From assembly GCA_964518135.1 (NCBI GenBank), contig CAZFEY010000016.1:1-15022 (forward strand): a stretch of 15,022 nucleotides of DNA, in the 5' to 3' direction. The notes below the pieces were generated by a model. The model ran no database searches. It saw nothing but the letters and a program-made list of their open reading frames with translations, and was not told where the DNA came from. Source of the stretch: 2-12-FULL-40-12 sp964518135. GTDB lineage: Bacteria > Patescibacteriota > Minisyncoccia > Minisyncoccales > 2-12-FULL-40-12. The translations under genes and the position numbers were made by a program. This document shows, one piece after another, positions 1 through 6,797 of the stretch (positions are counted from its first letter, which is position 1; every line of letters begins with the position of its first letter).

Positions 1-617
1 CTAATCCAAATAATCCTTTGGGCTATGCATTATCTATTAAGGAATTAACAGAATTAATCGTTTGGGCAAAAAAGATTAACGCTATAGCTGTTGTAGATGA
101 GGCCTATTTTGAATTTTGTGGCGTAACCGTCAGTCGTCTAGTAAATAAATTCCCCAATCTCATAGTGATCAGAACCATATCTAAGGCGCTTGGCCTGGCC
201 GGTACACGCATAGGCTATATTATCACCGAAGAAAAAAGGGCAAGGCTATTAGAAGAAGTTAGAGGTAAATTGTTCGAAGTCAGCCGAGCGGGCATAGAAG
301 AAATTAATAATCTTACCTTTGCTGATTTCGCACGCATCCACCGTCAAGTTTTACAAATCAATCGAACAAAAAAAGAATTTGTTAATTTTCTTTTACAAAA
401 CGGTGTTGATTTTTGTCCCAGCAAGGCAAATTTTGTTACTATCAAGGTTAAAAATTCCAAATCTGTAGTTGAGAAATTAAAAAATAAGCGTATCCTTGTG
501 ACTAATTTAAATAATTATCTAGACGGAAAAAAGGTTTTGAAAAATTGTATCAGAGTAACAATTCCCCGCGAATCTGATCTGTCTCGACTCAAAAAGGCGC
601 TTCTTTCGGCGCTCTAA
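1..617 (+). CDS. PLP-dependent aminotransferase, HisC-like (5'-truncated by window edge)
   Basis: Fold-type I (class I/II) aminotransferase missing its N-terminus. The frame is open to the window edge, and the codons before the internal TTG read NPNNPLG, the conserved substrate/PLP-loop motif, so the true start lies outside the window. Further landmarks are VVDEAYFEF (the Asp and Tyr that contact the PLP ring), RTISKALGLAGTRIGY containing the Schiff-base lysine, and a C-terminal IRVTIPRESDLSRL stretch with the carboxylate-binding Arg, as in histidinol-phosphate aminotransferases. No other his gene is visible here. It could therefore be HisC, a threonine-phosphate decarboxylase relative, or one of the HisC-like enzymes of surface-sugar or phosphonate pathways; the family is certain, the substrate is not. 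It is the only plus-strand gene and ends 20 bp from the convergent pyrD. Confidence 0.88.
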   Translation, partial: NPNNPLGYALSIKELTELIVWAKKINAIAVVDEAYFEFCGVTVSRLVNKFPNLIVIRTISKALGLAGTRIGYIITEEKRARLLEEVRGKLFEVSRAGIEEINNLTFADFARIHRQVLQINRTKKEFVNFLLQNGVDFCPSKANFVTIKVKNSKSVVEKLKNKRILVTNLNNYLDGKKVLKNCIRVTIPRESDLSRLKKALLSAL

Positions 618-635
618 GATAATTGATTTGTTATC
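618..635. terminator. Hairpin filling the convergent intergenic gap
   Basis: GATAA (618-622) and TTATC (631-635) form a 5-bp stem with an 8-base loop. It occupies almost all of the 20 bp between the stop codons of the aminotransferase gene and pyrD. On the plus strand it is followed by the T-rich GTTTATTTATT. It could act as a weak terminator, but the stem has only one G-C pair and no uninterrupted U tract follows. A second weak dyad (GCGC repeated) lies in the last codons of the aminotransferase gene. Confidence 0.35.
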
Positions 636-637
636 GT

Positions 638-1759
638 TTATTTATTACCGCTACCGATGGCTTGAGAAATATTGGTAAAGCCGTCTTTTTTTAGAAGACA
701 AACAAGTCCTTGATTTATTTCGCTTATAAGCTGGGGGCCTTCGAAAATCATTCCGGTAATCAACTCTACCAAATTAGCCCCTAGTTTTATTTTTCTATAA
801 GCATCTTTCGCAGAAAATACCCCACCACAGCCAATAATTACGAATTTTCCTTTGGTCTTTTTATAAACATAGCTAATTACGCTGTTTGATATATCTTCCA
901 TTGCCTTTCCGCTTATACCCCCTACCTTTGGAATATTATTATCTATTATCTTCTTATTATTTCTATCTTTGGTGAGATTGGTACATATAAAACCGTGTAC
1001 TCTGTGGCGTTCTGCCGTATTTATTAAGCTATCAACTTCGGTATAACTTAAGTCGGCTGCGATCTTAAGAAATATTGGTTTTTTGGTTTCAATTTTATCT
1101 ATTTCTACCAAAAGATTGTCTAATCTGGTCGGATCGCAAAATGGCTCTCCGCCAAAAGCATTTGGGCAGCTAATATTAATGACGAAATAGTCGCCGACAT
1201 CCACAAAACACCTAAATGCTTTGACGTAATCTTGAATTCCGGCTTGTAATTCTACTGTGTCTTTGCTGTTGGTTTTAGCAACGCTTGTGCCAATTGGAAT
1301 TCTAAATTTTTTACCTACGAGTCGTTTGCTAATAATTTTACTGCCATCATTTTTGAGACCGTAATAGATTACCAGCGCCTTTGATTTCTTTAAGCGCCAA
1401 AGTCTGGTACCCTCATTCCCCTTGCAAGGCTCTCCAGTAAAAGAGCCTAATTCTGCAAAGCCAAAACCAACCGAGGGCAAAATATTATACAAAACCGCGT
1501 TCTTATCAAAGCCAGCAGCTAGTCCTATGGGATTTTTAAATTTCATCCCTAGGATTTCCTGTTTTAAGGCCTTATTGGAATAACTAAAAAATAAGGCAGT
1601 GATACTCCTTAAGAAAAGGCTATCACCCAATAATTGTCCGACGAACGTAATTTTATCGTGAACCTTCTCTGGGTCTTGCAGAAAAAAGATTGGTTTTGCA
1701 ACCAATTTATACAAAAAACGAATTAGCGCATTCCTGATTGCAATAAAAAAATCTTTCAT
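638..1759 (-). CDS. pyrD: Dihydroorotate dehydrogenase, class 2-like
   Basis: FMN flavoprotein oxidising dihydroorotate to orotate, step four of UMP synthesis. At 373 residues it has class 2 architecture: an N-terminal amphipathic extension (1-50, including PIFFLQDPEKVHDK) that in this class docks to the membrane and quinone, then the barrel with AAGFDKNA (81-88), GLKNDG (134-139), LKIAADLSYTEVDSL (231-245), CTNLTKDR (259-266), GGISGKAM (280-287) and the FMN-phosphate motifs IIGCGGV (308-314) and ELITGMIFEGP (332-342). Oddly, the active-site loop reads NISCPN (195-200), placing Cys198 where class 2 enzymes have the catalytic Ser (E. coli Ser175); Cys is typical of class 1. The start overlaps the nudix stop by 4 bp (ATGA), so it is the last gene of the co-directional cluster. 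No other pyrimidine gene is in the window. The family is certain; the electron acceptor is not. Confidence 0.93.
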   Translation of the reverse strand: MKDFFIAIRNALIRFLYKLVAKPIFFLQDPEKVHDKITFVGQLLGDSLFLRSITALFFSYSNKALKQEILGMKFKNPIGLAAGFDKNAVLYNILPSVGFGFAELGSFTGEPCKGNEGTRLWRLKKSKALVIYYGLKNDGSKIISKRLVGKKFRIPIGTSVAKTNSKDTVELQAGIQDYVKAFRCFVDVGDYFVINISCPNAFGGEPFCDPTRLDNLLVEIDKIETKKPIFLKIAADLSYTEVDSLINTAERHRVHGFICTNLTKDRNNKKIIDNNIPKVGGISGKAMEDISNSVISYVYKKTKGKFVIIGCGGVFSAKDAYRKIKLGANLVELITGMIFEGPQLISEINQGLVCLLKKDGFTNISQAIGSGNK

Positions 1760-2181
1760 ATGCCCAATTCTCTTGCCACTTTTGGATTAAGCTGGGTTGT
1801 AATTAAATTTCTAATCTCGCTTGGCTTCACCCACCTTATCTCGGCTACCTCGTCGGGTTCTTGGGGCTTGGCAATTGGCTCTGGATTATTTAATCTGCAC
1901 GAGTGATAAACAATCATTATCGGAAATTGAGGATGGAATGCTAAATCAATCTGTCTTAGCGATTCAACATCATAGCCGGTTTCGGTCAAAATCTCCCTTT
2001 TTACACATTCCTCTCTGGATTCATTGAGGCGTTGTTTGCCGGCTGGAAATGCCCACTCCAAAACAGAATCATCTTTGCCAATTTCTGGCTCTCTTCTTTT
2101 TATCATTAAAACCTCTCCTTTTTCGTTAAGGACAATGCCTAAGTTTATGAAATCTTTTGCTTCTTCTGTATGCTCTGGCAT
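1756..2181 (-). CDS. Nudix hydrolase with one altered Nudix-box glutamate
   Basis: A small (141 aa) Nudix-fold pyrophosphohydrolase, probably hydrolysing a nucleoside diphosphate derivative; the substrate cannot be told. The Nudix box spans Gly48-Tyr70. It matches G-x5-E-x7-R-E-U-x-E-E-x-G-U at Gly48, Glu54, Arg62, Glu63, Glu67 and Gly69, but Thr66 replaces the first Glu of the EE pair, a metal ligand in MutT (Glu56). The preceding WAFPAGK matches the usual strand leading into the box, and WVKPSEI near the C-terminus is the usual closing element of MutT-like proteins. The gene lies 2 bp after the sugar nucleotidyltransferase and overlaps pyrD by 4 bp, implying co-translation. The family call is firm; activity may be reduced or use a different metal arrangement. 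Confidence 0.88.
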   Translation of the reverse strand: MPEHTEEAKDFINLGIVLNEKGEVLMIKRREPEIGKDDSVLEWAFPAGKQRLNESREECVKREILTETGYDVESLRQIDLAFHPQFPIMIVYHSCRLNNPEPIAKPQEPDEVAEIRWVKPSEIRNLITTQLNPKVARELGI

Positions 2182-2183
2182 AT

Positions 2184-3422
2184 TTATAAATGCTTGATCG
2201 TTTTCTGGGTCTTGTCAGAAAATATGACATCGTCTGGCACGTTATTAATAATTGTAGATCGAAAACCAATAATAGCTCCTTTGCCAATTACAACGCCGGG
2301 CATTATGGAGCTTTTTCCGCCTATTCTTGCCCCATCTCCAATAATGCAACCGAATTTTATAAGGTTCGTATCAATGACCTTTCCGTTTGTATTAACCTTT
2401 ATTGTTGTCTTATCTGGTCTGGAATTAATGATTTTTGTACCAGCTGCCAATTTACAATCACCGCCGATAATGGAATCTGCCACGTATACCGATTTATCGA
2501 TCTCTGAACGGTCGCCAATGATAGAATGCTCAACTTCAGCCCCTTGTCCCAAAATAACATTTGTCCCAATGCTCAATGGACCCTTTAAGCGGCATTTGGA
2601 TCCAACAACAGAATTTCTACCAATATAAATCGGTCCCTCAAGATGACTCCCATTTCCCACAACAGCTCCTTCTTTAAGAATAATTTTGCCTTTCACGCGA
2701 CAATTCTTTTCAATGCGCCCTTCTATTGATCTTTTTGCCTCTGCCAATAAAAACTCGTTGGCATCGAATAAATTCCAAGGATAAGAAAGCGGACACCAAC
2801 GTTCCGCCTGCACATAATACAATTTCTCTTTTTTAACGAAACTGTTTATACAATCCGTGAATTCATACTCTCCTCTTGGAGACAATTCGATTTTGCAGTT
2901 CAAAATCTTTTTCGGCAAGAAATAAAGTCCGGTATTCACCAGTTGACTATCAGAATTTTTGGGTTTTTCTATTATCCCTTTCACCAATCTGTTCCTAAGA
3001 TCAATCGCGCCAAAGTTAGATTGATCCTTGGTTTCTGCCAATAAAATAGAGGGAAACTTACTTAACACCCTTTCGATATCTTCTCTACTATAGAGATCGT
3101 CTCCGTTTAAAAGAAGGAATTTATCCTTGAGAAAAGGAGAAGCTAATTTGGCGGCGTCACCCGTACCCTTGGGAGGATTTTGTTCCAGGTAACGAATCTT
3201 TAATTTCCTATGCTGGAATCCAAATGTATTTTTTATAATTTCTCCCCTGTATCCAATAACTAAAATCACCTCATCAACCAATCTATTTAGTTGATTAAGA
3301 TTATGTTCTAATACGGCCTTATCCAAAGTCTTAAGAAGTGGTTTTGGGCGATTATTAGTTAATGGCCTAAATCTCATACCCTTACCCGCCGCCAATACAA
3401 CCGCTTTAATCTTTGTTTCCAT
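2184..3422 (-). CDS. GlmU-like sugar-1-phosphate nucleotidylyltransferase with left-handed beta-helix domain
   Basis: Two-domain enzyme of 412 residues. Residues 5-230 are a Rossmann-like nucleotidyltransferase with the pyrophosphorylase signature LAAGKGMRFRPLT (10-22) followed by KPLL, then GTGDA (86-90), the metal-binding NGDD (107-110), IIEKP (150-154) and NTGLYF (163-168). Residues 240-400 are hexapeptide repeats (for example VVGNGSHLEG, YIGRNSVVG, IGKGAIIG) forming a left-handed beta-helix. It resembles archaeal and CPR bifunctional GlmU-like proteins more than E. coli GlmU, and I do not see the GlmU acetyltransferase His motif, so acetyl transfer is unproven. It likely makes an NDP-sugar for envelope glycans. 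I chose Met at 3422 because METKIKAVVLAAGKG is the normal family N-terminus; a longer reading to 3494 would lie inside leuS. The start is 2 bp after the leuS stop. Confidence 0.88.
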   Translation of the reverse strand: METKIKAVVLAAGKGMRFRPLTNNRPKPLLKTLDKAVLEHNLNQLNRLVDEVILVIGYRGEIIKNTFGFQHRKLKIRYLEQNPPKGTGDAAKLASPFLKDKFLLLNGDDLYSREDIERVLSKFPSILLAETKDQSNFGAIDLRNRLVKGIIEKPKNSDSQLVNTGLYFLPKKILNCKIELSPRGEYEFTDCINSFVKKEKLYYVQAERWCPLSYPWNLFDANEFLLAEAKRSIEGRIEKNCRVKGKIILKEGAVVGNGSHLEGPIYIGRNSVVGSKCRLKGPLSIGTNVILGQGAEVEHSIIGDRSEIDKSVYVADSIIGGDCKLAAGTKIINSRPDKTTIKVNTNGKVIDTNLIKFGCIIGDGARIGGKSSIMPGVVIGKGAIIGFRSTIINNVPDDVIFSDKTQKTIKHL

Positions 3423-3424
3423 TA

Positions 3425-5914
3425 TTAAACAACTATATTCATTAACTTTTGGGGAACGAAAACAACTTTTTTCACTTCTTTCCCTTTGATCCATTTTTTA
3501 ATATTTTCTTTTGACAAAACTAGCTCTTTCAATTCTACTTCAGTAATTTCGCCATCGATTTCTAACTTATCTCGCATCTTGCCATTTACCTGCAGAATAA
3601 GCACTATCTTTTCTGGTTGAGCTAAGGTCTTATCGTATTTTGGCCACGATTGGGCAATGCACAGTCCTTCAAATCCCGCTTTTTCCCAGAGCGCTTCGGA
3701 TATATGCGGAGCAAAAGGATAAAGAATCTTTAAAAACGAACCTAAGTCTTTCTTATTTAAATAACTACCGCTATCTTTCCACGAATTACAAAATTCCATC
3801 AAAAAACTGACGGCTGTGTTAAATTTCAGATTATCAATATCTCCTGTTATTTTCTTAATGGTTCTATGGAGCGCTTTTTCAATACTTAAGGCGGTTTTAT
3901 CTTTCAGATATTCAATGTTTTTTTCTGCAATGTCCCAAACCTTTTCTAAAAATCTTCTTGCCCCCTTCACGCCCTTTACATCCCAAGGAATCATTTGCTC
4001 ATAAGGACCCATGAACATTTGGTATACCCTCAATGTATCTGTCCCAAATTCTTTTGCTATTTTTACTGGATCTATCACGTTGCCCTTGGATTTTGACATT
4101 TTGACACTTCCTTCGCCAAGAATAATACCATGAGAAGTCCTTTTTTTATAAGGCTCTGGTCCTAATGATTTTGGCACAGCTCCTATGTCCCACAGAAACT
4201 TGTAAATAAACCTTGAATACAATAAATGAAGAGTCGCGTGTTCCATGCCTCCATTATACCAATCGACTGGGAGCCAATATTCAAGCAGCTTGGGATCGGC
4301 GAATTTCTTATCGTTGCTCGGGTCGCAATAGCGCATATAATACCAATTTGACCCTGCCCAGTTCGGCATTACATCGGTCTCCCTTCGTGCGGCTGAACCG
4401 CACTTAGGGCAAGCTAAATTTGTCCACTTTTTAATCTTGGCCAAGGGTGAATCTCCTTCGTCGGTAGGCTTATATTCTTTTATGTCGGGCAACTCCAATG
4501 GTAAATCGGATTCTTTTAACGGAACCCAACCCTGCCCAGCTGGCAGACTGGCACACTTTTTACAATAAACCATTGGGATTGGTTCGCCCCAGTATCTCTG
4601 TCTTGAAAAAATCCAATCTCTTAATTTATAGCATGTTACTTTCTCGGCAATTTTACCTGTCTTTTTTGTTAACCACTCACCAATTCTAATTCTCGCGCCA
4701 TGAGAAGGCAAACCATCAAACCTACCTGAATTTATTAAAAATCCTTCTCCCTCATAGGGCAATTCGAATTGGCCACCAGTAGTAATCCAAGGCGCTTTTT
4801 GAGGCAAGGTTCTGTGCGCTTGGTATGGCTCTATAACTTCCATAAAGGCAAGGTTATGACTTCTGGCGAATTCAAAATCTCTCTGGTCATGACAGGGAAC
4901 AGCCATAATAGCGCCTTTACCGTATTGCATAGAAATATAATCCGCGACAAAAACAGGAATTTCTTTATCATTTGCCGGATTTATCGCGACAACTCCTCTT
5001 AATTCTATACCGCTTTTTGCGTTTTCTTTTTGATCTTTATTTTGTTTTTTATTCTTTAGATCATTCCTATATTTATCAACAACTTTGAGATTTAAAATTT
5101 GATCTTTCAATTTTTCTATTATCGGATGTTCGGGAGATAAAGCTAAAAAAGTTGTGCCAAAAAGAGTGTCTATGCGGGTTGTGAACACCTCGATTTGATC
5201 TTTTGAGTCTTTTATCTGGAATTTTATATTCCAACCATCGCCTTTGCCTATCCACTCTTTCTGCGCCACCTTCACTCTTTCCGGATAATCTACCTTTTCC
5301 AAATCTTCCAATAGTCTATCTGCGTATTTAGTTATTTTCAAAAGCCATTGCTCTCTTTCTTTTTGGATGACCTTGGTTCCACACCTTTCGCAATTACCCG
5401 CTATTACCTCTTCATTTGCCAATCCAATCTTGCAAGACGGACACCAATTAATAGGTATTTTTGCTTTATACGCCAATCCTTTTTTGAAAAGCTGAATAAA
5501 AATCCACTGGGTCCATTTATAATAAGAAGGGTCAGAAGTATTAATCTCGCGGGACCAATCAAAAGAAAAACCCAGCGACTGAAGTTGTTTTTTAAAATTA
5601 TCTGTGTTCTCCTTTGTGACTACTACCGGATGAGTACCTGTTTTAATCGCATAATTTTCTGTTGGCAAGCCAAAAGCGTCCCACCCCATAGGAAATAAAA
5701 CATTAAAACCTTTCATTCTTTTTTTGCGAGAAATAACATCTAAAGCAATATAACTTCGGCAATGTCCAACGTGCAAACCAGACCCTGACGCATAAGGAAA
5801 TTCAACCAAAGTATAAAACTTTGGCTTTTTAGAATAATTCTCCGCTTTAAAAGCCTGGTTTTTATCCCAAACCTCCTGATATTTTTTCTCTATGGCTTCA
5901 GGATTATATTTCAT
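3425..5914 (-). CDS. leuS: Leucyl-tRNA synthetase
   Basis: Class Ia aminoacyl-tRNA synthetase charging tRNA-Leu, 829 residues, near the bacterial norm. In order: HIGH motif as HVGH (48-51); first zinc knuckles C158/C161 and C175/C178; CP1 editing domain with TTRIDTLFGTT (245-255) and AVPCHDQRDFEFA (338-350), whose Asp clamps the misacylated amino group in this family; second cysteine pairs C451/C454 and C502/C505; catalytic KMSKS (605-609); anticodon-binding helices; and a C-terminal domain ending VVFVPQKLMNIVV. Pre- and post-transfer editing therefore looks intact. Directly after C454 there is a 7-residue insert, ASLPAGQ (455-461), where other LeuRS run from CxxC straight into GWVP; it coincides with a DNA palindrome. 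The start overlaps the tatD stop by 11 bp, and the stop is 2 bp from the next start. Confidence 0.97.
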   Translation of the reverse strand: MKYNPEAIEKKYQEVWDKNQAFKAENYSKKPKFYTLVEFPYASGSGLHVGHCRSYIALDVISRKKRMKGFNVLFPMGWDAFGLPTENYAIKTGTHPVVVTKENTDNFKKQLQSLGFSFDWSREINTSDPSYYKWTQWIFIQLFKKGLAYKAKIPINWCPSCKIGLANEEVIAGNCERCGTKVIQKEREQWLLKITKYADRLLEDLEKVDYPERVKVAQKEWIGKGDGWNIKFQIKDSKDQIEVFTTRIDTLFGTTFLALSPEHPIIEKLKDQILNLKVVDKYRNDLKNKKQNKDQKENAKSGIELRGVVAINPANDKEIPVFVADYISMQYGKGAIMAVPCHDQRDFEFARSHNLAFMEVIEPYQAHRTLPQKAPWITTGGQFELPYEGEGFLINSGRFDGLPSHGARIRIGEWLTKKTGKIAEKVTCYKLRDWIFSRQRYWGEPIPMVYCKKCASLPAGQGWVPLKESDLPLELPDIKEYKPTDEGDSPLAKIKKWTNLACPKCGSAARRETDVMPNWAGSNWYYMRYCDPSNDKKFADPKLLEYWLPVDWYNGGMEHATLHLLYSRFIYKFLWDIGAVPKSLGPEPYKKRTSHGIILGEGSVKMSKSKGNVIDPVKIAKEFGTDTLRVYQMFMGPYEQMIPWDVKGVKGARRFLEKVWDIAEKNIEYLKDKTALSIEKALHRTIKKITGDIDNLKFNTAVSFLMEFCNSWKDSGSYLNKKDLGSFLKILYPFAPHISEALWEKAGFEGLCIAQSWPKYDKTLAQPEKIVLILQVNGKMRDKLEIDGEITEVELKELVLSKENIKKWIKGKEVKKVVFVPQKLMNIVV
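4532..4552 (-). repeat. In-frame palindromic insert in leuS (peptide ASLPAGQ)
   Basis: This 21-nt segment encodes residues 455-461 of LeuRS and interrupts the usual CxxC-GWVP junction. Its core, CTGCCCAGCTGGCAG on the plus strand, is an inverted repeat, CTGCC pairing with GGCAG. Peptide and dyad match the insert in tatD at 6609-6629, though with one codon fewer in the LPAGxQG core (no Arg). Likely a member of a short palindromic repeat family tolerated inside proteins. Confidence 0.6.
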
Positions 5915-6794
5915 TTAAATCAAACAACTTTAGAGCGTTTTCCGTAGTCGCTTCTTCAACTCTTTCATACCCCATTCCCTTGATTCTGGCAATTTCCTCA
6001 ACTATGTATTTTAAATATATCGGCTCATTTCTATCTGGCGCCATTGGCGGGGACAAATAGGGAGCATCTGTCTCAACAACAATTTGCCCTATTGGAATTT
6101 GTTTTATATTCGCCTCAAAATCAATTCCCTCTATCTTTTTAAATATTATTCCGTTAATACCGATGGAATAGCCAAAATTTAAATATTCCTTAAGTTCTTC
6201 CGAGTTGCCAACAAAACCATGCGCCACGGCTTTGTCTGGCCGAGCCTCCGGGTTGCTCTTTAAAAGACCGATTAAGTCTTTGTGTGCTACTCGACTATGA
6301 AAAATAACTGGTAAATTTAATTCTTTTGCTAAATTTAACTGCTGCAAAAAAGTATCTTTTTGCTTTTTTTTGAAAGCCTCCAATTTGATTTTGGTTTTCG
6401 GCCTGTAATAATAATCAAGCCCGATTTCGCCAATAGCAACTACCTTGGGATGGGCTTGTCCCGAGTTCGCCGAACGGACTAATTCTTTGTAGTAATTATA
6501 ATCAAATTCTTCGGCGCGAGTTGTAAAAACGTTTTGGGGGTCTACTTCTGAAATATCAACTTTTCTTTCTTCCAGGTGTATCGGGTGCAAACCAACTGCG
6601 GCGAAAACTCCCTGCCTACCGGCAGGCAAGCCTTTCCCATATTTTTCCGCTAATTCCACTGCCCTCTTACTAGTTGTGCCTTGAGAGCCAACATTAATAA
6701 CCCAGATATTGTTATCTAGGGTTCTTTTTATAACCTCATCTATGTCTTCCTTGTACGCCGAAAAATTTAAGTGCGCGTGTGTGTCAATCAACAT
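5904..6794 (-). CDS. tatD: TatD family metal-dependent DNase
   Basis: Amidohydrolase-fold nuclease/hydrolase of the TatD/YcfH family, acting in DNA turnover or repair. It is a TIM barrel with two metal sites: HxH at H6/H8 (DTHAHLNF), E123 in AIGEIGLDYYY, H166 in FHSR, H192 in AHGF and D243 in ETDAPYLSP. At 296 residues it is about 30-40 longer than usual TatD proteins. Some excess comes from two short inserts: LPAGRQG (56-62) between GKG and VFAAVGLHP, and RSANSGQA (107-114) between KELV and HPKVVAIGE. The rest is in the acidic 78-103 region. All metal ligands are kept, so the inserts are probably surface loops. The gene starts 3 bp after the metG stop and overlaps leuS by 11 bp. The order rsmI-metG-tatD is also that of Bacillus subtilis (yabC-metS-yabD region). 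Confidence 0.95.
   Translation of the reverse strand: MLIDTHAHLNFSAYKEDIDEVIKRTLDNNIWVINVGSQGTTSKRAVELAEKYGKGLPAGRQGVFAAVGLHPIHLEERKVDISEVDPQNVFTTRAEEFDYNYYKELVRSANSGQAHPKVVAIGEIGLDYYYRPKTKIKLEAFKKKQKDTFLQQLNLAKELNLPVIFHSRVAHKDLIGLLKSNPEARPDKAVAHGFVGNSEELKEYLNFGYSIGINGIIFKKIEGIDFEANIKQIPIGQIVVETDAPYLSPPMAPDRNEPIYLKYIVEEIARIKGMGYERVEEATTENALKLFDLNEI
6453..6479 (-). repeat. Second in-frame dyad insert in tatD (peptide RSANSGQA)
   Basis: Encodes TatD residues 107-114 (codons 6453-6476), extra relative to the family's xLV-HPKVVAIGE junction. The DNA contains GTTCGCCGAAC (GTTC/GAAC stem with a 3-base loop) nested in outer arms GTCC and GGAC (6458-6479), forming a bulged hairpin. The sequence differs from the LPAGRQG palindrome, so it would be a second element family. 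The insert is judged from remembered family alignments. Confidence 0.5.
6609..6629 (-). repeat. In-frame palindromic insert in tatD (peptide LPAGRQG)
   Basis: A 21-nt segment encoding TatD residues 56-62. It contains TGCCTACCGGCAGGCA (6613-6628), a 16-bp palindrome with a single mismatched pair. It lies where TatD proteins normally run from the helix (KYGKG) directly into VFAAVGLHP. The peptide core LPAG-QG is shared with the leuS insert at 4532-4552. I recall LPAGRQG strings being common in Parcubacteria proteins; that is memory, not a search. Confidence 0.65.
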
Positions 6795-6797
6795 TCT

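Noticed and set aside
18..20. TTG as the true start of the aminotransferase
   Set aside because: The preceding in-frame codons encode NPNNP, part of a conserved aminotransferase motif, so the gene begins outside the window.
2170..2628. Plus-strand open frame of 152 codons opposite the GlmU-like gene
   Set aside because: It is antisense to conserved hexapeptide repeats, whose periodicity keeps the opposite strand open; no recognisable domain or start signal.
3423..3494. N-terminal extension of the GlmU-like protein to an upstream Met
   Set aside because: It would lie inside the 3' end of leuS and adds residues unlike the family; METKIKAVVLAAGKG at 3422 is the standard beginning and fits the 2-bp spacing.
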